From Epiperipatus broadwayi (lineage: Eukaryota > Onychophora > Udeonychophora > Euonychophora > Peripatidae), in NCBI GenBank assembly GCA_028023455.1, contig JAQFVV010000031.1:8672093-8736092 (forward strand): 64,000 nt of DNA, in the 5' to 3' direction. Under the pieces are notes generated by a model that worked only from the letters and a program-made list of their open reading frames with translations, did no database searches and had not been told where the DNA came from. Of the stretch, positions 11,126 to 23,717 are shown in pieces (position 1 is the first letter of the stretch; each line of letters begins with the position of its first letter). The position numbers were made by a program, and so were the translations under genes.

Positions 11126-12540
11126 TTATATGTATTATTATATTTTGTTCTACTAGAACATCTCATTAAATGTATGATAATGTAAATATCATACAAGGTA
11201 TTTTTTTTATTATTATTATTATTTTAGTATAAGTTTTTTTTTGTCATGTGTTAAATTATAACATATGCATGTGGCAAACAAATGGAAGAATCCATTTATA
11301 GTTTGAAAGGGGTAAACAATTATTTTAAAGGAGTTTCATTGTATTAAATCTTACTGTATATATATATATTATAGATTAGAAAACCATTATTTTCAATAAT
11401 TATTTCATCTATAATATACAGCTTTATTATTTATCTAAGTTCAATTTTACTTTAGATCTGTGCTAATTTGAATGCACTGTAAAAAAATTATTTTGTTTTG
11501 CTTTGTCTACAGTAATTATTACTTTGTTTTCCAACCATTATTAGAATGTTACCAAGTCCTAAATATTATCAGATATGAAATATTTATTCTTTATCACTTT
11601 TATGAATTAGTAACAAATATTTTAATAGTAATTCTTTGCTTACTGTGATTTTAAATGGTCTGTGTAGAATTATGCTTATACATGTGTGTGTTCATATATT
11701 AATTGCAATTACAAATGATATATAATCAATCACTTTTGGAGGAAGTGGATGGTTAATTGTTTGAAAGGATTATAGATGTATTTAAGTGAGAATTATTGTT
11801 CTTTATTATGTTTGAATGAAAAAAGTATTTTTGTGGCTATATGCAATGTTTTATAGTATTTGTGGGATGGAGTAAGCTTTCCCCTTTTGTTATTTAAATA
11901 TTTAAACATGGATAGATTGCCTAGTTTAGTATATGGGATCAAGTAATCCCTTCTTTTCTGTGTATTGAAGTATTTTGATAGGAGTAGATTAAATCCTCCA
12001 GTTTTGATAATATTTGGTGTTACAAATTAAAGTATATGAGGTCAAGTGTATTATTTTCTTGATTATTTGGTGAAGAGATGTATTCCCACTAGTTTATTTA
12101 GTCTCAGAAGTAAACTTGGAAATTATTGTGTTGATATTTATCTGATTTGAACTGTTAAATCTTTTATCCCCATGTAGTTATGAATGTTTTCCAGCTTATA
12201 ATATAGCCAAGTATCATATAATTTATTGATAAAAGAAGAATAAAGGCAGAATAGATTTTCTTACAAAACAGTTGTAATAAAGTTAGTAACTAAAGATTCA
12301 TTGACCATTGCCTTTGTCCGTATTATGATCATATTGTAACTTCATAAGCAAACTAATTAGATTGATTAGAATTAATTATTTATTTATTCTTTGACACACA
12401 GCATAATACAGACTCATACATAAAGTGTTAATTTGAAAGATATAAAAAATCCATCAGTAATGTACAGCTTTAATTATTATTTTAAAACATTTTATAGTGA
12501 TCATTTAGGTTTCATATCATTAATTTTTATTATTCAGTCT
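11126..12540. other. Unassigned AT-rich DNA
   Basis: No gene or repeat family seen. Short TTA and TA tracts occur near 11,200 and 11,360. Confidence 0.5.
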
Positions 12541-12599
12541 GATGTTGATGTGATGTATTTGGCTTCTCCTTAAATGAAGTCAAGAATATCTCAGCAATT

Positions 12600-15500
12600 A
12601 TGCCCAGATAAACCTGTTAGCCATTTTATTCTCCATTCCTCACTCTTAAGTCTTCCCATATTCTTCCGCATTCCATTTCCACAACATAAACTTTGTCAAC
12701 TCTATGGCCTTTATATCTAAATCCACCTTATCTCTTCACAAACCCAACATAAAAACTAATAACTCACTTTCTGTATAGTCACTTTGTTCATGTCTATCCT
12801 CCCATAAACTTCATTATCTGTACCCTTTCTGCTTTTAATCATTTACATTCAATCAACAGATGCCTAATATTTTCTATACCTTCCTTACACAATCTGCACA
12901 CTAAATTATCCATGGTTTTGCATTTACATGTATATTCTCTTGTTGCTAAAGATCCCATTCGAGCCTTAAATAATAAACTATTTTTCTTACTATTATCATA
13001 AATTAACTCGCATTTAATATTCCGTTTACTTCTATATATATATTTAAACTCTTCTTACCCTCCATACTAGTTCTCCATCTCTCTAACTCCCTCTTTTTTA
13101 TTAATGCTTCTATTCTTTTATCCCATTCCTTACCACTATAACACTCAACAATCCTCCTAACACAATCATCCCACCTTTTATACAAGTATACTGATATAAA
13201 TTCTTTATCCAAATCTTTCGCATACTGCATTACCTTTCTCACCCATCTTGTTACCTGCCCTTTACTCATAACCCAATTGAACACTATTTTTGCTATTCTT
13301 TTACTATCCATAAACTGCAACCTACCAAACATTTTCATTTTACTTTTTGCATCACTCATATAAAAACTTGACCATCCCATTTCTCCTTGAATTGCCTCCA
13401 TTGTTGTCTACATCTCTGCATCTAATGCATGTCTTCCTACTTCCCTTTGTACTTTCTCTAAATAATCTAAAACCCTTTTACTAACACATAATGCATCATT
13501 ACCATATGTTAACCCTGCTACTGCAACTCCCTTCCATACTATTCTAGCTACATCATATTTATTATATGAAAATACTGTTAGTTTCTTTACCAAACCTTTT
13601 CTTTTCTTTGCTTCATTTATCAATTTTTTCTCCCATTCATCCAAGCAATTTTCCTGATTACATAAGATGATTCCCAAATACCTATATCTATCCACCACAC
13701 GTAACTTTATATCTCCCAATAAAAATTCTATCCCCCAATAAAAATTCTACATCTTCTCCTTCCCCAGTATTAACCATCATTATAATTGATTTTTCTTCAC
13801 TAAATTTAATCCCCATCTCTTTACCCACCCTTACACATGTCCTCAACATAATTTCCATATCTTCTCTTCTTTCTGCACACAAAAAGATATCATCTGCAAA
13901 AAAAGACCCGACAAAATATATACTCCCTTGCCACCTATTAATGGTATCTCTACCCCTCTTCCTAGTCTTTCTATTGCTTTTTCCATTTCACTCAAAAACA
14001 ACAAACACAAAATAGGTGACATAGGGCATCCTTGCCTTAATCCCACCCCATTTTTAACTTTAACTGATTCTATATCCCCTAACTGGTAAGTATAATAATT
14101 ATTTTCACATAATTTCTTAATAATATTTACTAAAGCTTCATCCATTCCCAAATTGGCTAACCTTGCCCACAATCTATTTCTATTTACTTTATCATTTGCT
14201 TTCTCTACATCTATAAAACTCTTATATAATGATCTACCTGAATTCCTACTCATCTCCATAAGTTGTGTAACTACAAACAAACTATCTCCTATGTGCCTAT
14301 CTGTCCTAAAACCTCCTTGCATTTCCCCCACTACATTATTCTCTTCCATCCATTTTACAACTCTTCCAGCTACCATATATGAAAAAACTTTATATAAAAC
14401 TGATGTTACCACTATTGGTCTATAATTCTTTAACTTTCTATGATCCTTACCCTTCCCTTTAAATAATAATCTTATTCTTGTATTACTCCAACTAACCGGA
14501 AAAACTGTCTTCTGTGCCATTTTATTAAAACATGATAATAACTTTGCTTTTGCTCTATGCCCTAAATTCATTACCATCTCTGCTGCCCATCCATCTAAAC
14601 CTCTCACCTTTCCACTTTTCAATCTCTTCCCTGCCTCATTCAATTCATTTCCCATTACTAACTGCTTTCATTTTTTCTATCACTACTTTCTTCACATCTA
14701 ACATCTTTTCTATATTCATTACATATCTATTTAAGATTCTCTCTACCTCTTCTCTAGAGCTACAGTCTATTCCATCATCATCTATTAATATCCTCTCTCT
14801 TTCCCCTACATTTCTCCTTTTAATGTAATTCCAAATTTTTTTACTCCCATCTCTTCCACTTTTATTAATATCCTCCAACAATTTACTATTTAACTTCATC
14901 CTCTCTCTATAATTATCCATTTTAGCCAACTTCTTCTAGCCAACTTCTTCTTTTCTAAGTACTTTCTCTATTTATCATTAATATCATTTTCACTTTCTTT
15001 GTTCTTAATAGCACACTTATATTTCCTGCATGCTTTTTTCCTCTCTTTTATACTTTTACTCTTATTTTTATTACATTTATTCTTCTGCATATTCTCAACT
15101 AAAACCCTATTCACCACTTTTTCTATTTCACCACACCAGTCCTTATACTCATCTCCATGCAACTGCTCCATGGTTTCTTCAACTTTTATTTTATATTCTT
15201 CTAACTTATTCTTATCATTCACTCTCCATCCGCATCTTTCACTATTAATTCTACCTTTATTTCTATCCTCCATCACATTACTAACCATTTCTATTATAAT
15301 AAAATTATGAGCACTATTACATACTCTCTCTTCATTATCAAACACCTTAATTTTCCATATTTTATTCATTTCCTATTTCTCTACCAATACATAATCTATT
15401 GTGTGAAATACATTATTCCTAGACCATGTGTATTGTCCCTCATACATATTTGACAAATTCCCCAAGCTCAAATTTACTCTTTGAGAAAATTCCTTCAAAA

Positions 15501-16109
15501 ACTGACCATTCTTATTATCTACATCATCAATTTCTTCAATATGTCCATTCATATCCCCTATAACCATTATTCTCTTCCCCTTTTCTTTAAAAATTTGTAT
15601 ATCCTTCACTTGGCATTCATATATACTACTATTTCACTCCATTACAGTTTGACTATCTCCAGTAGCTATATACACTACAGCCACCAACCATTCTTGTCTA
15701 CCCAACTTTGTTTCAAACCACAAATGCTCTTGACATTTAACAATATTTAAATATTTCCTCGATATAACACCTATAACACCACCCCTTTTTTTCTTTTTCT
15801 TTTCTGTTTACACCCTTCATACCACCTCTTCCAAAATAGGTTTTGCTTCTTCTCTTAGATGAGTTTCCATTACTGCTAATACCTTCAGCTCTTCATTTTC
15901 AATTGCTTTATTTAATTCCAGCCACTTTTTGGTCTCCTACCACCTTGCATATTCAAAAACCCAATTTTAACAATTTTTTCTTTCCTAACTATTCTTTTAT
16001 AAATTCTTCTGATTCTTTCTTCTCCATTACATTTATAACAAACTTTCTTACCATTAATCTTACAAAACCATTCCCTCTCCACATCTACACTTATATCTAA
16101 ATCAACCAT
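12600..16109 (-). pseudogene. LINE ORF2: endonuclease + reverse transcriptase, multiply frameshifted
   Basis: In order on the minus strand: KIGFLNMQG (near 15,970) is the start of an apurinic-type endonuclease. GDMNGHIEEI with TWSRNN and IDYVLVE (15,373-15,609) is its catalytic C-terminal half. A linker follows (14,645-15,369). Reverse transcriptase spans 13,690-14,655, with NYRPIVVTS, GGFRTDRH, FIDVEKAND and GLRQGCPMSP. The FADDI box appears in a shifted frame near 13,890-13,900. YRYLGIILC and a C-terminal domain (13,003-13,719) follow, and a Cys/His zinc motif is readable out of frame near 12,850-12,910. Frameshifts fall near 15,910, 15,370, 13,880 and 13,405. Encoded activities would be target-site nicking and target-primed reverse transcription. 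Confidence 0.85.
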
Positions 16110-16183
16110 CTTTTGCTTATTTTTTATATCCTCTCCATTCGTCTTGTTTTTGATAATATTACAATTTAAAAGCCCACCCCCCT

Positions 16184-17173
16184 TTAAAAGTTTTCCGAAT
16201 TATATTCTTTAAATATCAAACTCCCTATAACTTTACTTCCTTGTTTTCCTAAGTGCAATCCATCTTTACTATACAATTCCCTCTTTCCAATAAACCAATC
16301 CCATATATCCACAAACACATTATTTCTCTCACACAATTTTTTCACTCTCTCATTTATAGAACATGCTATATCTAACAAATACCTCTTATCAAATCTTGAT
16401 AATAATCCAACTACCCCTACTCTTCCTTTAATCTCCCTCAAATTTCTAATCAATTCTACATACTCATCCATTACTCTCTCTGATGGCTCTAACAAATTAT
16501 TAGTCCCTACCATAACATATACATCTCTACTACCTAGCTTTTTTACTTTATCTGTCACATCCCTAATTTTTGTTCCAGGCATACATACTCTAACATACCT
16601 GCTTCTATTTTCCCTTGCAATTATATCCCCACATTCTCTTATTAGTGAATCTCCTATCAACACTGTCTCATAATCTACTTTCTCTACTCCATCTGTAACC
16701 TTGTCTACCATCTTCTGGACCTCCTTATCCATTTCTTCCTTATCATTTCTACTCAATAATTCCTTTATCTCCTCACACTTTGTCTCTAACAATTTTAATT
16801 TTACTTCTACATCCTTCACTTCTTCCTCTATCTTACTTATTCTCTGTCTAACCATCTCCATTGCATTACTACTTTCTCCATCCATATTTCCTGTCACTCC
16901 ACTAAAACCATACTCTGTCCTATCTTCCTTAACTACATTTTTCTCCCTCTCCTCTGACTTTCTCTCTAGACTACCTACCCTTAAAAACCACTTTCTCACC
17001 TCTTTAATCACATTTACATACTGACTACATAACCAGCAACCTGTCACATTTTTCCTATTCTTATTCAAACATTTCAAATGATAGCCCTCAGCACACACTG
17101 TACATTCTATGTATGCTCTTCTAATTCCTTTCTGCCAATTTTATATACACTGTGCCATACAAATGCAATCCAT
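16184..17173 (-). pseudogene. LINE ORF1: PHD-type zinc finger + SGNH/GDSL esterase
   Basis: The open part (16,184-17,098) starts at MCAEGYHLKC. Reading upstream in the same frame gives YIECTVC and an ATG at 17,173, with one in-frame stop between, so the intact ancestor was probably about 330 residues. C-x2-C-x4-H-x2-C-x11-C-x2-C (about 17,028-17,110) is the second half of a PHD-like finger. A charged helical, probably coiled-coil region follows (about 16,700-16,850). The C-terminal half has VLIGDSLIRE (nucleophile Ser block), MVGTNNL (block III) and DGLHLGKQG (Asp-His block), the signatures of SGNH hydrolases. In CR1-group LINEs this protein is the RNA-binding/esterase ORF1. Confidence 0.85.
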
Positions 17174-17213
17174 ATTCTTATTTTTCTATTCACCTATTGT
17201 ATATTTGACTTTA

Positions 17214-17645
17214 TAATGCCTTTCCTATTCTTCAAACACTCTTATACAGAAAAATAAAAACTTTTTAACTTTTTCCCAACTTTATCAAACTATAAAGTTA
17301 GGCTTCCCAAACATTAACTTTTTTATCAAAATAAATGTCTCTTTTAAAATTTAAAAAAACCTTTAATAACAAACTTAACTAAAATTAATTAAACTTACAT
17401 ACAACTTTTTTATAAGTACCTCTTTATAATACCTCTCCTATTCTTCACACACCCTTATACAGAAAAAATAAAAACTTTTTTCCAAACGTGATCAAACTAT
17501 AACCACAACCACATGTTTCCTAACGTTAGGCTCCCAAATGATGCCTTATTTTTCAAAATAAATGTCTATTTTGAAATTTAAAAAACTTTCAGTAATAAAC
17601 TTAACTAAAACGAATTAAATTTACATACAACTTTTTTATAATTAT
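17214..17645 (-). repeat. Two ~213-bp tandem units in the LINE 5' UTR
   Basis: Units at about 17,214-17,426 and 17,427-17,645 share CCTATTCTTC (17,224 and 17,437), CTTATACAGAAAAA, AAAATAAATGTCT and ACATACAACTTTTTTATA. The offset between matched words is 213 bp. They lie directly upstream (minus strand) of ORF1. Tandem 5' monomers in LINEs often carry the internal promoter, so a promoter role is an inference. Confidence 0.8.
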
Positions 17646-19602
17646 CCTTACACTAACAAACATTCACCAAAAACAACTTTTTTTTAAAAAAAAAACAAAC
17701 AAACTACTATACCTAAAATGGCAAACAAAAATCTTTCAAACAGTTAAACACAAAAAATTTTCAATCTTTCAAATAACTCACTCTCTCAATCACAATTTAT
17801 ACTTTCATTCACAATCAATAGTCTTAAATTGCTGCTCTCAAAAGATCAAAGTACACTTAAATAACATTAAACCAAATAAAAATTTTAAAAAAATTTCTAC
17901 TTAGCTCTTTGTCTTATTCATGTCTTTTAATCTGGTAGTCATCATTTGATTAAGTAAGCAAGCAAAGATAAAAGACAGTTAATGAATAGCATTATTTATT
18001 TCTATTTTGGAAAAATAAAACCATAGTTATTTAATAGAATATTTTATTTTAATGTTGCAAAGGCAAATATATTTAATTACTGGAATTATTTAGTTCATTT
18101 TTGCAAGATATAATTTGGTAAGAATATGTTTAATTAATGGAGCTATTAATTTTATTTTGCAAAACCTATTTTTTTGATATTATTCTTAGGTTTTAAATCC
18201 CTTTACTTTAGTTATAGTTACTGTGCATTTGAAGTAAAATGCAAAATTTTAATTTTACTTTATAGAGTAATGAAGATATTTAATCCATGTTTTGTTTGTC
18301 ATAGTTTTATTAAGTGAATTAATAATTAAGGGCTATAGGGCAAAATGTTGAACAACGAGGTAAATTTTATAGTTGATTACTAAAAGCATAAGATCATATT
18401 TCTTCACTTCAACAGGTTTATTAGAAGTAACTGATAATTAAAACCATTTGTTTTATAGTAAATATGTGGATTTTATTTTGGGGTCATTATTTAATAAAAA
18501 TATAAGGTGTTTCACAAATCTATCAGTATGTTTTGATAGATATAATATATTAGATTGAAATTTAAGAAATCATCGTGTTATTGATTTTATGAAAATTGTA
18601 ACTAGTGATGTTAAGTAAATTCAAAATTTGTAATCATACCAATGAGAAAAGATTAAATGTTTGATTAACTATTTTATTATTTATTTTGTTAATAAATATT
18701 TATTATTTAAAATTGAATTTAAAAGTCTTCTGTGACATTCATTCGTTTTCATATTTCCACACATGCTCACACATTTATTTTATTTAATGTAATATAATTT
18801 TATTTTCATTTAATTATGATAAACATCCAGATATGATGATATTGATTTCCTTGATCCAAACACTGTATGAGATGCCAATTATCTACTGATTGTCTTAAAA
18901 GGTTTTATTATTTAGCAATTGTTTAGATGATGAATTGAAATCAAAATGAGCCCGATTTTTTTCATTATCTAACTGCCATTATTTTGTTAGGATATTGCTT
19001 GGTTTATATTATTGTTTTCATAATATTAAATAATAGTTATTGAGAGGTAGATATTTTAGATTAAGCTATACCATATAACAGATTCCCTGAGATCTTTAAT
19101 ATATAATTCGGATCAAATAATAAGTTAATTAGATTAGATTAGTGTGTAATTAAAAATTTAGTAATGATAGGTTTAGTTTAGGTTCAGATCCAGTTAGTTA
19201 TACATTAGAGTTTCTAAAATATTATATTTTAGTTATTAGTTTGATTTTTTAATAAGGTAGATGTTGTTCAATGCCAATGCATGTAGATGATGGGAGGAGG
19301 TGAAATATAGATTATAAATCAGTTAATTTTAGCTAGAAGAATTTTACTAATTTAATTTTGTTTAGCATAGAACGTGATAGATGTTTATTCCTATTAATTA
19401 TAATATTTTCTCCCACATCTAATGTATATTGTACACCTCATACACCTCTGTATCCCTCAACTGAGCTAGGTTAAGGTGAAACTTTAATTAAGAACCTCAT
19501 AAGTAATTTTAAAATAAAGTTAGTTAGATAATTTATTCTATGTTTGATAGAATTGCCCCCCCCCGAGTATTTGTTAGTGATGGTGATCAGTGGTGAGGGG
19601 TT

Positions 19603-19603
<1 letters not shown>
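17646..19603. other. Unassigned AT-rich DNA
   Basis: The first part, to about 17,900, may still be LINE 5' UTR. The rest shows no gene or repeat family. Confidence 0.5.

Positions 19604-19641
<38 letters not shown>
19604..19641. repeat. (TA)n at the end of PLE copy A
   Basis: A pure TA tract directly abutting the PLE terminal sequence TGAAGATTTTCAC. Confidence 0.95.
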
Positions 19642-19644
<3 letters not shown>

Positions 19645-19949
19645 GATTTTCACAGGTTGCATATATAAAAACATGTTTTGCGGTCATCCATGTTAAAAAT
19701 TTTAATATTTATATACTGACATTTCCACTTGATTACACAGTCATCCACTGGGTGATAAAAGATAGAAAGATGGTTGTAGAGGCGCTACAATCACAGATTT
19801 GAAATAAAACATTATTAATGTTCCACCAATAGCAAAAATGTTAAATTAAAAATGTTTTTTTTTAAATATTATTACATAGAAGGAAGTTTGCATGTATCAT
19901 CTTCCTTGTTGATACAATCTGGCCTTTTAAATATCTCAATGGTTTATCT

Positions 19950-20397
19950 GATTTAACACTGATAGAGATTATCACATCTAGATATGATTCTGGTACTAAA
20001 AAAATCAATTTTATGACCTGAATCTATAGTATGGAATGAGAGTGCTAATGATGATGAGTGTTGTTTAATTGCATTAGCATGTTCATCTCTCCTAACACTG
20101 ATGCAATGATTACTAATACATATGTAAGAAGCTTTACAATTTTCACATGAGATTTTAAAAACCCCATGAGATTCAATAGGAATTGAATCCTTACACTTAG
20201 TTATTATATTGCTGATCTTTTGATGAGTAGAAAACGCTGTATTCATATTATAGTATTTTAATATACATCCAATGCTGTCTGTAATTCGTTTTACATATGA
20301 AACACAAAAACTAATAGCTGATTTATCATCTTCTTGTTTCCTATTTTGTCCATTTTGGGCTTGAAATAAGGCTTGTTTATTAAATTTATAATTATAA
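19950..20397 (-). pseudogene. PLE GIY-YIG endonuclease domain (copy A)
   Basis: The frame at 19,953-20,246 has GVFKISCENC followed by SYICIS (the GIY and YIG positions), then an Arg-rich block ending EHANAIKQH and IDSGHKIDF. These are the order and spacing of the GIY-YIG endonuclease of Penelope-like elements. YIG reads YIC, so the third position is altered. The upstream part (20,250-20,397) reads into the same protein in the same orientation; copy B supplies the same region at 25,740-26,150. Confidence 0.85.
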
Positions 20398-20409
20398 CTA
20401 TTTGCTAAT
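20398..20409. repeat. 12-bp target-site duplication of the RTE insertion (left)
   Basis: CTATTTGCTAAT here is repeated at 23,706-23,717 on the other side of the RTE element. PLE copy A sequence continues on both outer sides. Confidence 0.9.
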
Positions 20410-20439
20410 CATCATCATCATCATCAACCATTATCAATC

Positions 20440-22410
20440 CACTGCAGGATGAAGGTCTCTCCAAGTTTAATCCATCTTCTCCAATCTTTAGCTTCTCTTC
20501 TCCACAACACCCCTGCACATTTTCTTATTTCATCCATCCATCTCACATGTGGTCTCTTTCTGGGTCTTTTACAATCTCATGGAATCCAGTTTAAAATTTC
20601 AATTGTCCATCTATTATCATCTCTTCTAGCAATATGTCCAGCCCAACTCCATTTCAATCTTCTAATTTTTTTCAATAAGGTCAGTAACACCTGTTTGTTG
20701 TCTTACCCATACATTGTGTTTTCGATCTCTTCTTGTTACTCCCAACATACATCTCTCCATACTACTTTGAGTGATCTGAAGTCTCTGTATTGCTCTTCTA
20801 TTAAGTGTCCAAGTCTCAGATCCATAAGTAAGAACTGGTAAAACACATTTGTTAAAAACCATCCTTTTCAAACACATAGGCATATTTCCTTTTAGTATCA
20901 AGTTATTTCTACCAAAAGCACTCCAACCAAGTTTAATTCTATGATTAATTTCCTCCATTATGTTTCCATCTGTATTAATAATCTGACCAAGGTATTTGTA
21001 ACTGTTAACTTCTTCTAATTCTTCATAATCAATATTTATTTTCATATTTTGAGCAAATCGATTAAACATTATTTTAGTCTTTTTAATATTTATCTTTAGT
21101 CCTACTTTTCTACTTTCATCTGCTAACTCCTACAACATTTCCTGCAGCTCTGAAGCATTATTTGCAAAAACAACTACATCATCTGCGAAATCTAAATGAC
21201 TTAAATACTCTACATTTACTTTCACTCCTTTAGTTTCCCATTTTAATCCACAAAATACTTCTTGCAGCACTGCTGTAAATAGTTTTGGAGATATGGAGTC
21301 ACCTTGTCTTACACCTTTCTCATTGTTGATTTTTCCAGTATCATTATGTAATCTAATGGTTGCTGTTGCATTTTTATAAATATTCTTTAAAATATGACAA
21401 TATCCTGGATCTATACCTTGATGATCCAATGCTTTAATCACTGAAGAAATGTGTATAGAATTGAATGCCTTTCATAATCTACAAATCCAAAACATAATGA
21501 CAACTCATATTCATTTGTCCTTTCTATGACTTCTCTCAATACCTGAATATGATCTATTGTACTAAAACCACTTTTAAATCCAGCTTGTTCTCTTGGTTGG
21601 TGGAAATCCAAAGTTCTCTGTAGACGAGTTGTAATTATCTTGGTAAAAAGTTTATATAAAACTGATAAAAGGCTGATAGGTCTGTAATTTCTAATATCTT
21701 CTTTATCACCTTTTTTAAATATGAATATTATTACTGCATTCTTCCAATCTTCCGGTACATCTTTATCATTTAGACATTTGGTATATAACTTTGCTAAAAT
21801 TGTTTCTATTTCTTCACCTGCTTCTTTTTATATATCAATTATAATTCCATCATTTCCTGGAGCCTTTCCTTTCTTTATACACTTAATTGCATGTCTCACT
21901 TCTTTATTTAAAATTCTGGGCAATTCGGAAGATGTAATAGATATAGGAGGTACTTGTTCTTTATTACTATATAATTCTTGATAAAAATCTTCTACCAATT
22001 TCATGATGTCATCTCTCTTTTTAGTAATAATTCCATCTTTTTTTCTTATTCCAGATATAAATTTCCTGCCAATTCCAAAATGTTGTTTAACATTTTTGAG
22101 ACTTTTATTTTCTTCTACAGCTTTCCTTGCTATTTCACAGTTATACTTTCTTATATCATTTTCAACTCTTTTCCATACCATTTTACAAAATTCGAGATAT
22201 TCAATTCTTTTTAATACATCATTTTTGTATATCTTCATATTCCTTCTTTTCTTCATAAATTCTCTAGTCTCAGTAAAAAATTTATTGGTCAATTGCTGCT
22301 TTTTTCTACCAGCTATGTTTGTTGCAGTTTTTAAAAGTGTATCAGTTATTTTCATATTAATTTCATTCAAATCTGAATCATGTTCAAAATCTCCTAACAC
22401 TTGAAACCTA
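20440..22410 (-). pseudogene. RTE reverse transcriptase and C-terminal domain
   Basis: On the minus strand: a linker with NKEVRHAIKCIKKGKAPGND (RT block 0/1, 21,828-22,400), then out of frame NYRPISLLSVLYK and REQAGFKSGFSTIDHIQ. Next comes the frame at 21,130-21,441 with KGVRQGDSISPKLF and LDFADDVVVFAN (catalytic FADD). The frame at 20,662-21,069 has YKYLGQIIN, LTYGSETW and WVRQQTGVTDLIEK, a signature of RTE elements. The tail continues out of frame to about 20,440. The FADD box is intact, unlike the 5.6-kb copy. Confidence 0.9.
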
Positions 22411-22676
22411 TTTGTAAGTTCTAATTTAAATTCATTAGAATGTTTCTGAAGATTAGGAATATCAACTGTAATTATTGTTTTTCTTCATAATTTTTGTCTC
22501 TCTAGTTTTACATTAACACGTAACTTACACCTTACTAATCGATGATCATTTCCCGTGTTAAATTTATTAAGAACATTACAATCTTGAAATATGTATTTTC
22601 TGTTAGTCAAAATATAATCCAATTCTGCTGTACCTTTATTTGGATGCTTCCATGTCCATTTCCTTTTAACATTTTT

Positions 22677-23380
22677 CTAAAAAAATGAATTCATAATATA
22701 AAGTTTTTCTTTTTCTGCAAACCCCACAAGTCTATGTCCTCTCTCATTTCTATTACCATAACCAAAATTACCTACAGCAATTTCATCTTTCATTTGTCTA
22801 CCAATTCTAGCATTAAAGTCTCCCATAACAATTTTAAAATGTTGTTTACTCTGATCAAAAGCCTTTTGTACATCCATATAAAAATCTTCTACTACTTCAT
22901 CACTATGAGAACTTGTTGGGCATAAACCTGAATTATCTGCATTTGGTATCTGCTATTAAGTTGTATAACTAATCTTGCCACTCTGTCTGATACACCACCA
23001 ATCTCCACAATATTGTTCTTCCACTTTTTATTTATAATGAATCCTACTCCACTTGTGTCTCCAATATGTGTGCCTTTATAATAGAGTATATGTCCACTTT
23101 TTAAATCAATTGTTTCTTCTCCTTTTCTTCTAACTTCACAAAGTCCAATAATGTCCCATTTAATATAAGATAGTTCTTCTTCTAATTCTTGCAATCTTCC
23201 TTCACTTGAAAGTGGTGTGCAGTTGTAAGTACCTAAATAAAAAGTCATCATCAAATGGCATCCTGGGTACGCAATCAGAGGATTCTTAGCACCCTCCACC
23301 TTCGGCCACCACCCACTGCCTTGGTTGGTGACTTTACAGTCTCCTGAAAATAAGGGCCATGCTTTATTTTTGTCTGTCAT
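22677..23380 (-). pseudogene. RTE endonuclease domain
   Basis: The 162-codon frame at 22,892-23,380 has LGTYNC (catalytic Asn region), DIIGLCEVRRKG (catalytic Glu) and SGVGFIINKKW. After a frameshift near 22,890 the frame at 22,677-22,877 gives KIVMGDFNARIG (catalytic Asp-Asn) and GNFGYGNRNERG. This is an apurinic-endonuclease-like fold that nicks the target for target-primed reverse transcription. The start at 23,380 is the first Met in the frame and is not otherwise supported. Confidence 0.9.
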
Positions 23381-23705
23381 AATTTTATATATGTATTGGA
23401 AAAATATTTATCATTTACACAAACATTAATTCTGCCTTATCAGGCACTGAGAAGAAAGACCATGGTGTTTCTTGATCTTAAACTCAGAGGTAAAAAGACA
23501 ATAAACTCACTGCACTGGTTAATGTGTGTTGGTAAGTAGCCCATCCATGTTCATATACTATATCAATAATCACATAGTAATAACAGTTGCAATGACAAGA
23601 ACGTATGAAGTGGACATTAGGAATTTGCCCTGATCAGTTCCTTTAAGGCCTCCAAGAGGAATTAAAGGGTCTTCTTTCAGTTAATTGCAAACTTTTTTCT
23701 GCAGC

Positions 23706-23717
23706 CTATTTGCTAAT
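23706..23717. repeat. 12-bp target-site duplication of the RTE insertion (right)
   Basis: The second copy of CTATTTGCTAAT. Confidence 0.9.

Larger units (their letters stand above)
12541..17645 (-). mobile_element. CR1/L2-like LINE, nearly complete but broken
   Basis: On the minus strand the order is two tandem 5' UTR units (17,645-17,214), ORF1 with PHD finger and SGNH esterase (17,173-16,184), ORF2 with endonuclease, reverse transcriptase and C-terminal zinc motif (16,109 to about 12,840), and a 3' UTR ending near 12,541. The PHD-plus-esterase ORF1 is characteristic of CR1/L2-group elements. The 3' UTR is shared with fragments at 3.3 and 59.1 kb. The element is about 5.1 kb; the exact 5' end is not defined and may extend beyond 17,645. 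Several frameshifts and stops in ORF2 make it inactive. Confidence 0.85.
20410..23705 (-). mobile_element. RTE-clade LINE, essentially full length, inserted in PLE copy A
   Basis: A 3,296-bp insertion flanked by the 12-bp duplication. On the minus strand it has a ~325-bp 5' UTR, one long ORF (broken) from about 23,380 with endonuclease then reverse transcriptase, and a 3' end in tandem ATG/ATC triplets (20,410-20,426), as is usual for RTE elements. About 3.3 kb is the normal size for the clade. The RTE fragment at 5.6-6.8 kb belongs to the same family. Frameshifts near 22,890, 22,400 and 21,450 and stop codons mark it as dead. Confidence 0.93.

Noticed and set aside
14153-17024. Plus-strand frames over the CR1-like LINE (for example 14,532-14,828, 15,481-15,750, 16,701-17,024)
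   Set aside because: Antisense shadows of LINE ORF1/ORF2; hydrophobic composition comes from complementing Lys/Glu-rich codons.
21721-22404. Plus-strand frames over the RTE element
   Set aside because: Antisense shadows of the RTE protein.
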